A stretch of DNA of 64,000 nucleotides from positions 58,774-122,773 of the forward strand of contig JAUIIO010000011.1 of assembly GCA_030431715.1 (NCBI GenBank). Reading direction: 5' to 3'. A program made the position numbers and the translations under genes. A model generated the notes under the pieces. It worked only from the letters and a program-made list of their open reading frames with translations. It was not told the DNA's origin and ran no database searches. The first letter of the stretch is position 1. Every line of letters begins with the position of its first letter. Below, in pieces: positions 36,132 through 43,910 of the stretch. The DNA is from a bacterium (GTDB lineage Bacteria > Bdellovibrionota_C > UBA2361 > RFPC01).

Positions 36132-37664
36132 ATGGCTTTTATGGAGGAGGAGATCCCGATTAGCAGAGTAAACGATGATCACGGCATGAGTCTACAACCA
36201 GGTACGGTTGTAGCCGGGAAGTATGAAGTGGTGAAGTGCCTCGGTGCTGGTAGCATGGGGCTCGTTTACGCATGCCGTCATCGCGAGTTACAGGGGCATA
36301 TGATAGCCATTAAGGTGCTCTTCCCTGAGGTTGCTCAGGATAAGGTGGCCGCGGCTCGTTTTCGAAACGAAATATTTGCCTCTTATGGTGTCTCTCACCC
36401 TAATGTGGTTCGCGCCTATGAGTATCTGCGGGATGGAGATCTTGTTGCGTATACGATGGAATATGTCGGAGGTGGGGATCTTGCCGATAGAATTAGTAGC
36501 TCTGATAATCCCCTTGAGATAGACAAGATAGTGAAATACATGTCGCAGATGTGCCTCGGTGTTCAGGCAATTCATGATGGCGGTATCGTTCACCGCGATC
36601 TGAAACCCGAAAATATTCTCCTTACTGAAAACGATGATGTTAAAATAGCTGATTTTGGAATCGCCCGTGTTGGTCATGGGCCGAAGCTTACAGAACATGG
36701 TGGAGTTGTTGGAACCATTGATTACGTGAGCCCTGAGTACATGCTCAACTCACATGTTGACTGGCGTTCCGATATTTATGCGTTGGGCATTCTTGCGTAT
36801 GAGATGATTACCGGGGAGTCTCCATTTAGAGGAGATAGTGTGTATGCCACTATGACAAAGAGGCTCAAAACTGATCCCAAGCCTCCAAGTCAGCTAAGAC
36901 ACGAATGTCCGCAGGGAGTCGATCAGATTGTTTTAAAAGCCATGGCACGTGACCCTGAGGAGCGGTACCAGTCGGCTAAAGAGATGTATGACGATATTGA
37001 AGCGTATAAGCAAGGTGCTCCTCTGCTCTTCGCGGGAAAACAAAAGAGACCTTCTGGCCAGCTGCTCTCACCTGGGCCCACGTTAGATGATGCCCCGTCC
37101 GCGGAAGATAACTACCCAGACACCTTTATTGATGACGACGGACGCCCACCTTCGATGGTTACTGAGCCGTCGGATGATGAATTGCGACAGTCGAGACGTC
37201 CAAGAACGGGATCCTCCTATGGAGCTAGTGGGCTGCCTGATTACCGAAACGATGACTACGCTGCCTCAGATGCGTATGCATCTCAACCTGCTGGAGCAGC
37301 AATGATGCAGAGTGTGCTTGGTCGTGATAGAGCACCAAGTCAACGTTCTCAGGATGTACTTATCTCTCACGGCGGCCTGAACTCTGACCGAATCAAACGG
37401 CTTTCCCAAGCCGTTCATAAAGCGGAGCGTTCTATCTGGGTCGATGTTATTACATGGGTTATTGCGGTTGTCTTTGGAGTTGGTCTTGGATTTGTTTTCT
37501 TGCAGACCTTTTTCCCGGAGCTTATTCAGCCGAACAGACAATACTCCTCGTTGCAGTACTCAGTTCCTCACTTTTACGATAACCGATCGTGTAGTAGCAT
37601 TTTGGAAGCGAATGTCTGCATAGCTGCACGCTCAAAAAATAAAATATTTGGAGATGTTTCATGA
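36132..37664 (+). CDS. PknB-type Ser/Thr protein kinase with C-terminal membrane helix
   Basis: This 510-residue Hanks-type kinase has an active catalytic domain (about 25-295): GAGSMGLVY glycine loop, VAIK-equivalent IAIKVL, HRDLKPENILL, DFGIAR and an APE-equivalent SPEYM. After about 130 disordered residues comes one transmembrane helix (ITWVIAVVFGVGLGFVFL) and a short extracytoplasmic tail of about 50 residues. It would phosphorylate Thr on the FHA protein or on Tad components. The stop overlaps the tadZ start by 4 bp, which ties the phosphorylation module to the pilus genes. Confidence 0.93.
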   Translation: MAFMEEEIPISRVNDDHGMSLQPGTVVAGKYEVVKCLGAGSMGLVYACRHRELQGHMIAIKVLFPEVAQDKVAAARFRNEIFASYGVSHPNVVRAYEYLRDGDLVAYTMEYVGGGDLADRISSSDNPLEIDKIVKYMSQMCLGVQAIHDGGIVHRDLKPENILLTENDDVKIADFGIARVGHGPKLTEHGGVVGTIDYVSPEYMLNSHVDWRSDIYALGILAYEMITGESPFRGDSVYATMTKRLKTDPKPPSQLRHECPQGVDQIVLKAMARDPEERYQSAKEMYDDIEAYKQGAPLLFAGKQKRPSGQLLSPGPTLDDAPSAEDNYPDTFIDDDGRPPSMVTEPSDDELRQSRRPRTGSSYGASGLPDYRNDDYAASDAYASQPAGAAMMQSVLGRDRAPSQRSQDVLISHGGLNSDRIKRLSQAVHKAERSIWVDVITWVIAVVFGVGLGFVFLQTFFPELIQPNRQYSSLQYSVPHFYDNRSCSSILEANVCIAARSKNKIFGDVS

Positions 37665-38938
37665 AGCTACTGATTGTCGATGCTACCACTGAGGCTCAAG
37701 CATTTTGTGCGAAACGATTTGAATCTTTCAATCAGAGTGATATGGAGATGCTCGATCTCAAGGTGAAGCTTATTAGCGATCGTGATTTTGTTGATAGAGT
37801 GACGGAAGCAGATGTCCTTGTTCTTGGTTCCGGCCTTGGAGAGCGTGCTATTGCCTTGGCTCGCCAGGCAGTCACCCTTGCCCCATGGTTACATATAATT
37901 CTTTACGTGACACAGGAAGCGTATGGAGGGGGTGCCTTTCGCGCCGCGCACTCGGCTGGAGTAAGAAAAGTTTTTCCTGACAACGCAAGCCCCCTTGATC
38001 TTTTACAAGAGCTTGTTGCTATTCACGGGGAGTTCCGAAAGGAGGGGCGTGCTCGTGAAGGACGTGTTGTGGCGGTAACGCACGCGAAGGGGGGAGTTGG
38101 TGCGACATCCATTGCAGCAGCTCTAGGTGAGGTATGTAGCGTTTTTGGCAAGCGTACGATGCTATGGGATCTTGATGTTGAAACGCGAGATTTAAGCCGC
38201 TCACTTACCGTAAATGGGGTTGAAGCTAAGGTAGTAAGTTCATGGGTTAATGGAAGCAGGGATCTTTCACGCGAATCTTTGCGCGATGCGCTTATTCCGA
38301 TTAGTAGTGAAGTCTCTGTTCTTATGCCACCTGATCGTATGGCGGAGTCGATGGATCTTGTTTGCCATACAGATGGCATGGGGATCGTTCAACGCATTGT
38401 TGAGCTTGCGCGAATTATGTTTGACGTTGTTATTGTCGATACTGGTGGGCGCATGGGACCAGCAACGGGAGGACTTTTGCGAAGTGCTGATGTCGTGCTT
38501 GTTGTTATTGATGACACGATACTGGGTCTTACAGCGGTTGATCTTTATCTGACATTTGTTAAGACCCTTGTAGGATCTTCTGATAGAATTGTATTCCTTG
38601 TGAACCCTTACTCAGGTGCTCTGCTTGGTGTTGAGCAGATCGCAGCCGAGTTAGAGCCGGTGCATCAGCTAGGAGAAATTCCGTGGAGACTGCCCCCAGT
38701 GCCGAACGACCCAAAGGCCGCTTTATGGCCAGGAAGTGGGCGTACGCTCTATAGCATGGGACAAAAATCAACCCGCATGGTACTTGAGCGTGTGGCCGCT
38801 GAGATCGGTATCGTAGAGGCCGATGATGGGTATCGCGCTGCTCTTCCAGACTCCGCTCAGCAGGAGCAGCGTGAGAGTGGGGGGTGGCTTGGAAAGGTGC
38901 TTGGTCGTAAGGGGCCGGGATCACAGGACTCTTTGTAG
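37661..38938 (+). CDS. tadZ: TadZ/CpaE-like ATPase, Flp pilus localisation
   Basis: This 425-residue MinD/ParA-like protein has an N-terminal receiver-like atypical domain (1-130), then a deviant Walker A AKGGVGATSIAAALG, switch-I and switch-II-like segments (WDLDVETRD; VDTGGRMGPATGG) and a C-terminal disordered tail. CpaE/TadZ proteins place the Tad secretion complex at the cell pole. In the P-loop the usual GKT/S is GAT: the Lys of the GKT is replaced by Ala, while the signature Lys of KGGVG is present. It is coupled to the kinase by ATGA and followed, after 355 bp, by the pilin. Confidence 0.87.
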   Translation: MKLLIVDATTEAQAFCAKRFESFNQSDMEMLDLKVKLISDRDFVDRVTEADVLVLGSGLGERAIALARQAVTLAPWLHIILYVTQEAYGGGAFRAAHSAGVRKVFPDNASPLDLLQELVAIHGEFRKEGRAREGRVVAVTHAKGGVGATSIAAALGEVCSVFGKRTMLWDLDVETRDLSRSLTVNGVEAKVVSSWVNGSRDLSRESLRDALIPISSEVSVLMPPDRMAESMDLVCHTDGMGIVQRIVELARIMFDVVIVDTGGRMGPATGGLLRSADVVLVVIDDTILGLTAVDLYLTFVKTLVGSSDRIVFLVNPYSGALLGVEQIAAELEPVHQLGEIPWRLPPVPNDPKAALWPGSGRTLYSMGQKSTRMVLERVAAEIGIVEADDGYRAALPDSAQQEQRESGGWLGKVLGRKGPGSQDSL

Positions 38939-39293
38939 TTCCCCTTCCATAACACCATTTCGCATTTAATTCGCAATATTTGGCCTATATTGTGCATCAT
39001 TATATCATGCCGTTAGGCTTAGCTGCTCTAATATAGCAAGAGTTTGCACTTTTGACCTTTAGTCATTGCTTAAAGTGTTGTTATATTGAGTTAAGTAGTT
39101 AATCGGCCGATATTCCTTTTGTCAGGGCTCAGAACTGACGAAGAATTATCGAGTGGAAGTATGCCCTGATTTCTGGGGTATATAAGCTGGCTGTATTTCG
39201 TTTTTAAATCAATTGGTTTGAAGGCGGGTGAGTTGTCTGATTGCACGGTTTCTTACATCTGCGTCTTTTGGTTGCGCAATTTTGGAGGATAGA
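38939..39293. other. 355-bp intergenic region before the pilin gene
   Basis: No gene. Nested repeats pair 39122-39128 (TCAGGGC) with 39163-39169 (GCCCTGA), and the smaller GTCAG (39121-39125) with CTGAC (39134-39138) overlaps the same left arm, so the two folds exclude each other. It probably carries the pilin promoter and 5' leader. I could not fix a -35/-10 pair. Confidence 0.35.
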
Positions 39294-39476
39294 ATGGAAA
39301 TGGACTCGTTCGAAAAGAACACGAAAAAGAAAGAAGAAGAGGGTGCAAGCCTTGTTGAGTACGCATTGCTTGTTGCTCTTATCGCAATAATTTGTATCGC
39401 TGGTCTTACCACACTTGGTGGTTCTATCAGTGAGAAGTTCTCTGATCTTGGATCAATCTTAACAGGTACGAACTAA
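39294..39476 (+). CDS. flp: Flp-type pilin subunit
   Basis: This 60-residue prepilin has a charged leader of 17 residues (EKNTKKKEEEG). Cleavage after Gly17 gives ASLVEYALLVALIAII, where Glu is at +5 and Tyr at +6 as in Flp pilins, followed by a short hydrophilic tail. The ATG at 39294 follows GGAGG; upstream in-frame starts add an unrelated stretch. The monomer is assembled into the Tad pilus by the ATPase and platform proteins encoded downstream. A terminator immediately follows, so the pilin is likely made in excess of the assembly proteins. Confidence 0.93.
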   Translation: MEMDSFEKNTKKKEEEGASLVEYALLVALIAIICIAGLTTLGGSISEKFSDLGSILTGTN

Positions 39477-39486
39477 TCTCAATCTG

Positions 39487-39526
39487 ATTGGTGGAGGCGT
39501 AATGCTTCCACCTCAGGTTTTTTTAT
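39487..39526 (+). terminator. intrinsic terminator after pilin gene
   Basis: GGTGGAGGC (39490-39498) pairs with GCTTCCACC (39504-39512) with one wobble, and a T-run follows a few bases later. Readthrough is needed for cpaB and following genes, so it probably acts as an attenuator giving high pilin and lower assembly-protein mRNA. Confidence 0.7.
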
Positions 39527-39540
39527 CTTAGTGGGTTTTA

Positions 39541-40422
39541 ATGCAAAGACAGTTCGGGGGTATACAGAAGTCGGGTAAGGCAAACAAAGCTCGAATTGTA
39601 CTTTTCGGAAGCGGTTTTTTTATCATTCTCTTTTCCGCGCTTGCATTTCTCTTACTTAAAAAAGAGCAAAAACCTGCACCGGCCACAGTTGTCGTCCAAG
39701 AGAAAAAAGAAGAAGTGAAGATGGTCTCGGTTCTTGTCCCGGTACAGGAAATCGCGACTGGTACGGCTCTAGAGTATCGACTCTTCCGCAAGGAGAAGAG
39801 ACCTCAGGTTGGTGTCTCTGATCGTGTGGTAAAAGAGTTTGAGGAAATTAAGGGCCACTATGCTCGCTCTCTGATAGTGAAAGGCCAGCCTCTTCAAAAA
39901 GATCTTATTACTTCCGTTAAACCTATTAATGAGCTTACTGCGGAGATCCCCGAGGGCTATCGCGCTGTCACGATCGGTGTTGACGTGCGGACGAGTGTTG
40001 AGGGATTTGTGCGCCCAGGGGCGCGTGTTGATGTGGTTTGGGCCTCTCGTATAAGAGGAAAGCCTGCTATCACCACCATTGTTGAGAATGCAAGGGTGCT
40101 TTCCGCTGAGCGACAAACAAGTTCAGTTAACCAGAAAGGAGCTTCTGTTCCAAATACGGTAACACTCTTGGTTTCCACAAGAGATGCTCAGAAAATTCAA
40201 CTTGCTTCTACCACCGGTAAATTGAGTCTCTCCCTTCGAGGTGATGAAGACTCTGGTAAGGGTGGCGAGACAAATCCAATAACGCTGGATGATCTTATCG
40301 GTGGAGCGAAGAAAGAGCAGGTTCAAGAAGATATTGAGGGAACAGTAACCATTGGAGGTGAGAAATGGTTGCTCGTTGATGGGAAGCTTAAGCCTGCAGG
40401 ATCAACTAAGAGGTCCGAGTAG
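39541..40422 (+). CDS. cpaB: Flp pilus assembly protein CpaB/RcpC
   Basis: This is a 293-residue periplasmic protein with an N-terminal membrane helix (IVLFGSGFFIILFSALAFLLL, residues about 18-38) and the CpaB SAF-type domain. Visible motifs are VLVPVQEIATGT, KGQPLQKDLITS and PEGYRAVTIGVD followed by VRPGARVDVVW. The C-terminal part is a charged, variable stretch. CpaB/RcpC works with the secretin of the Tad machine; the secretin gene is not in this window. It follows the pilin terminator by 14 bp. Confidence 0.9.
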   Translation: MQRQFGGIQKSGKANKARIVLFGSGFFIILFSALAFLLLKKEQKPAPATVVVQEKKEEVKMVSVLVPVQEIATGTALEYRLFRKEKRPQVGVSDRVVKEFEEIKGHYARSLIVKGQPLQKDLITSVKPINELTAEIPEGYRAVTIGVDVRTSVEGFVRPGARVDVVWASRIRGKPAITTIVENARVLSAERQTSSVNQKGASVPNTVTLLVSTRDAQKIQLASTTGKLSLSLRGDEDSGKGGETNPITLDDLIGGAKKEQVQEDIEGTVTIGGEKWLLVDGKLKPAGSTKRSE

Positions 40423-40489
40423 CGCAGCTTTATTTATTCCCACTTTTGCCCTCTAGTTGTAGCGGCAGGTTTTAACAGTAAGGTTTATT

Positions 40490-41986
40490 ATGAGTAACGA
40501 AGAAGATCGCGACTCGATACTGGGTCTTTTCTCAACGAGAGGCAACAAGCCCAAGGATTCGCTCCCAGATAAGAGCTCTGGCTCTACTACCAATGCGCCA
40601 GCGACCACATCTTCCCCCAGCTCGACATCTGCTGTCTCAACTCGATCTTCTGGCACTTCCTCAGGAACAAGTACCTCTCAAAAGAAAGCATCAGGAGAAC
40701 TTTCGGCTCTTGCTAGTACAATACTACGCGAGGCAAGACGTGAACTCGGTAGTGATGCAAATGTACATCAGGCTAAAGAAGGTGGGAGCGGTGTCGCTGA
40801 AAAAGATATTGTTCGTGCTGTTGACAAGGTCCTGAAGAATCACCCTGAAGGGATCGATGATATTGAGCGTGCGAACGTCATTATTCACCTTCAGAAAGAC
40901 CTTATGGGTTGGGGGGTGCTGCAGCCTCTTATTGATAACAAAGAAGTAACAGATATTCACGTTTATGATTGGAAGACTGTCGTGCTTCAAAGAGGAAAGG
41001 TGAGTGAGTCCACAGGGCTTCATTTTCCTAATCAGCAAGCCTACGTCTCTTTTATTGATAGGCTTCTTCTGCGGCTTGGGAAGTCTCTTTCTACCCAGCA
41101 ACATACAGTGGATGCGGCTTTAGGAAATGGAGTTCGAATTTGTGCTGTTCACGAGAGTGTTTGTGGCGCAAGAGGACCGTTACTCTGTATTCGTGTGCCG
41201 AGGCTCTCTGAGGTGTCTCTTGATGGAATCGTCAGCTATCAGGTTGCCCCTCCACTTATCGTTAATTATCTTGCTTCACTCGTAAGAAGTGGAATGACTA
41301 CAATGATGGTGGCTGGAGAGACTGGAACAGGGAAGACCACTCTCATTAAGTGTCTGGCTACGCAGTTTGGTCCTGATGAATCTATCATCGCTGTTGAGGA
41401 TACTCCCGAGCTTAACTTTCAGCATCCTTATTTTCGTTCACTTGTCTCAAGGCCTCCAAACGTAGAGGGGGTGGGTGAAGTAACTCTGCAGGAGCACATT
41501 AAGACAACGCTTCGGATGACACCGACGCGGGTGATTCTTGGTGAGATGCGTACTCCCTATGCGGCAGAGGCATTTCTTGAAAGTGCGCAAACCGGTCACG
41601 TTGGGATGTCTACCATTCACGCGCGAAATGCTCGTGAGACACTCGTAAGGCTTGAGAGTTTACTCGGGCGTGCTCAGAAATCAGTTTCTATTGATATCAT
41701 CCGTCAGCAGATCGCACTCGCTATTGATTCTGTAGTATGGCTTTTTAGAGAAAAGGGAACGGGACGTCCACGTGTTGGTGAAATTATTGAAGTTGGACAT
41801 TTCGTCGAAGGCGTTATCCAGATACGCCCCATGTTTACCCTAGCTCAAACCGGCGATGTTACCGGACGTCAACCAATTTGGCGTGTCGATTCGTGGTCCA
41901 GCGCGTTTGATGAGATTCTTGCCGGTGATGGTATCTATCTTGGAGATTCGCCGCAGGAGATTACTTTCAGTAATATGGGAGGCTAA
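40490..41986 (+). CDS. tadA: Tad pilus assembly ATPase
   Basis: This 498-residue secretion ATPase (CpaF/TadA) has a Ser/Thr-rich disordered N terminus of about 70 residues. The GspE-like core follows with Walker A GETGTGKTTLIKCL, Asp box VEDTPELN, Walker B-like VILGEMRTPYAAE and His box GMSTIHARNA. It powers pilin extrusion and possibly retraction. The gene order cpaB, tadA, tadB, tadC is standard; a secretin (rcpA) and prepilin peptidase are absent here, so they must be encoded elsewhere. Confidence 0.95.
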   Translation: MSNEEDRDSILGLFSTRGNKPKDSLPDKSSGSTTNAPATTSSPSSTSAVSTRSSGTSSGTSTSQKKASGELSALASTILREARRELGSDANVHQAKEGGSGVAEKDIVRAVDKVLKNHPEGIDDIERANVIIHLQKDLMGWGVLQPLIDNKEVTDIHVYDWKTVVLQRGKVSESTGLHFPNQQAYVSFIDRLLLRLGKSLSTQQHTVDAALGNGVRICAVHESVCGARGPLLCIRVPRLSEVSLDGIVSYQVAPPLIVNYLASLVRSGMTTMMVAGETGTGKTTLIKCLATQFGPDESIIAVEDTPELNFQHPYFRSLVSRPPNVEGVGEVTLQEHIKTTLRMTPTRVILGEMRTPYAAEAFLESAQTGHVGMSTIHARNARETLVRLESLLGRAQKSVSIDIIRQQIALAIDSVVWLFREKGTGRPRVGEIIEVGHFVEGVIQIRPMFTLAQTGDVTGRQPIWRVDSWSSAFDEILAGDGIYLGDSPQEITFSNMGG

Positions 41987-41988
41987 AC

Positions 41989-42957
41989 ATGGATATGACG
42001 ATTGTGATCATATTCGGAGTTTCTCTTATCGGCTCTCTTGCTGCGGTGTTTCTCTATCTTCAGTTCTTTGGCGATGACGCCGGCGCAAGAGATCAAATGA
42101 GCAGCATTGTCTCTTCGCAGCGCGCGGATACCATGCAGGGAGGGGTTGAACAGAAGCGTTCTCTTTTTAAGACGGCTCAAGAGTCGGGCAAGGTGAAGCG
42201 AAAGAGTTCCAAGCTCACTCTGGAGAAAAAACTTAAATACGCTCGCTGGAAGATGCCGCCAATTGTTTACCGAATGCTTGTTGTGAGCTTTAGTCTTATT
42301 GGTTTCTCTCTTACGACGAGTACCTTTAACATCGTAATTCAAATGATAGCGCTTTTTACAACCGGCCCGCTTATCATGGGGACACTCCTTACACGAGCTA
42401 TAGAGAAAAGATTTAAGGCCTTTGATGCTGACTATCCAGCAATGCTACTTTCCCTTGTCGGTCTCTTAAAGACTGGTATGAATGCCATGGGGGCTCTAGA
42501 TGCTGCTGCCGAAGGGCTCGATGAAGCGTCACTTGTACGTAAAGAGATTGAGCTAATGTCAGCACGGCTCAGATACGGAGTTTCTGAGGATCGTTCAATC
42601 GGTTCTTTTGGCGATGATATTTATCATGAAGAGATCGAACTTTTCGTCCAAGCCTTGCTTCTCAGCAGACGGGTGGGGGGAAACCTCTCTGACACGCTTG
42701 ATAGGCTTGCAAAGCAGGTCAGGAAGAGACAGTACTTCCGGAATTCAGCGAAAGCTGCTGTTGGTATGCAGCGTGGTTCGATCTGGTTCATTCTCGGCAT
42801 TATGTTTGCTCTTGAAGCTTACATTTACGTTATGCAGCCAAGGATGGTTACCGGGGCATGGGAACACGAAGTTGGATGGCAGGTCTGGCAAACAGGTATA
42901 ATTATTATCTGTCTTGGCGTGTGGTGGGTACGTCAGGTGACGAAAATTAGAGTTTAA
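41989..42957 (+). CDS. tadB: Tad pilus inner-membrane platform protein TadB
   Basis: This 322-residue membrane protein of the GspF type has one N-terminal helix (1-22), a soluble region, two central helices near 95-145, and a T2SSF domain with FDADYPAMLLSLVGLLKTG and SRRVGGNLSDTLDRLAK before the final two helices. It starts 2 bp after tadA and precedes tadC by 13 bp. TadB and TadC together form the assembly platform for the ATPase. Confidence 0.92.
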   Translation: MDMTIVIIFGVSLIGSLAAVFLYLQFFGDDAGARDQMSSIVSSQRADTMQGGVEQKRSLFKTAQESGKVKRKSSKLTLEKKLKYARWKMPPIVYRMLVVSFSLIGFSLTTSTFNIVIQMIALFTTGPLIMGTLLTRAIEKRFKAFDADYPAMLLSLVGLLKTGMNAMGALDAAAEGLDEASLVRKEIELMSARLRYGVSEDRSIGSFGDDIYHEEIELFVQALLLSRRVGGNLSDTLDRLAKQVRKRQYFRNSAKAAVGMQRGSIWFILGIMFALEAYIYVMQPRMVTGAWEHEVGWQVWQTGIIIICLGVWWVRQVTKIRV

Positions 42958-42970
42958 CGAGGAACAAGAT

Positions 42971-43900
42971 TTGGAACTGTATCAGATAATAGGACTTGGA
43001 GCTGCTGCGATAGCCATCATACTCTCAGGAGTTATGATGTACTTTTTTGTGGCCCCAGCGGAAAATGATCAGATACGAAACTTGATGGGCTCAGGACATC
43101 ACGATAATGCCCATATTCGTGAGATGAGAGAGCGTTTACAAGATGATCCCTCTGGTGAGGTTTTTGAGAGCCTTAAAAAAGAAACGGAAAAGGCTGCACA
43201 GAAAAAAAAGAAGCTCACAGAAGAAGAAAGGCTCTTCCATGCTGGAATCTTCGATCCTGGTGATATTGCTGAGTTTAAGCGGCAGAAAATACTTATTCCC
43301 GTATTCATGACTCCTGTCCTTCTGGTTGGCTGGTACTACCTTCTTGGTACGAATATGATCGTTGTGGGTGGTATACTTGGCGCGATGGTAGGATCGAGAA
43401 TTCCTGAGTTCTTGCTGGATCGTAAGGTGAAGCAGCGCTCAGAAGATATTCTCTTTTATCTGCCACTGGTTATTGAACAGATTGCGATCGGGGTTAGTAG
43501 TTCTCTTGATATCGGACCGTGTATCGCCAGAGTGGTAACCATGGCTGATGAGCGAGATAGTCACAACGCGGTAACTGAGCTACTCAGACATGCTCAGCAT
43601 CATGTCCGTTCTGGGGTGACTCTTGAAGAGGCGCTTACTGAAATTGGTATTAAGGCTGGAAATACTGAACTGAAGCATGCTTTCATGTCGCTTGCACAAG
43701 TAGCGAAGCACGGTGGTGAAATTACAAGGCAGCTTCAGGAGCTCGCGGACGCAGTGAGCCGTCAGCGAGAAACAAAGATTGAAGGTAAAATTAAAAAGCT
43801 TGAGCTTGAAGCGACTGCCCCAGTTGCCCTTGTGTTTTTTGGCTTCATGATCATTCTCTTGATTGGATTTGGTATTCAGATCAAGGGTGTGTTTGAGTAG
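42971..43900 (+). CDS. tadC: Tad pilus inner-membrane platform protein TadC
   Basis: This 309-residue partner of TadB has N-terminal, central and C-terminal helices, with the T2SSF pattern LPLVIEQIAIGVSSSLDIGP and LAQVAKHGGEITRQLQELAD. The start is a TTG (42971) with GAGGAAC a few bases upstream. It is separated from the SctV-like gene by only 10 bp, so that gene is physically in the pilus operon. Confidence 0.9.
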   Translation: MELYQIIGLGAAAIAIILSGVMMYFFVAPAENDQIRNLMGSGHHDNAHIREMRERLQDDPSGEVFESLKKETEKAAQKKKKLTEEERLFHAGIFDPGDIAEFKRQKILIPVFMTPVLLVGWYYLLGTNMIVVGGILGAMVGSRIPEFLLDRKVKQRSEDILFYLPLVIEQIAIGVSSSLDIGPCIARVVTMADERDSHNAVTELLRHAQHHVRSGVTLEEALTEIGIKAGNTELKHAFMSLAQVAKHGGEITRQLQELADAVSRQRETKIEGKIKKLELEATAPVALVFFGFMIILLIGFGIQIKGVFE

Positions 43901-43910
43901 GGCAAATTAA

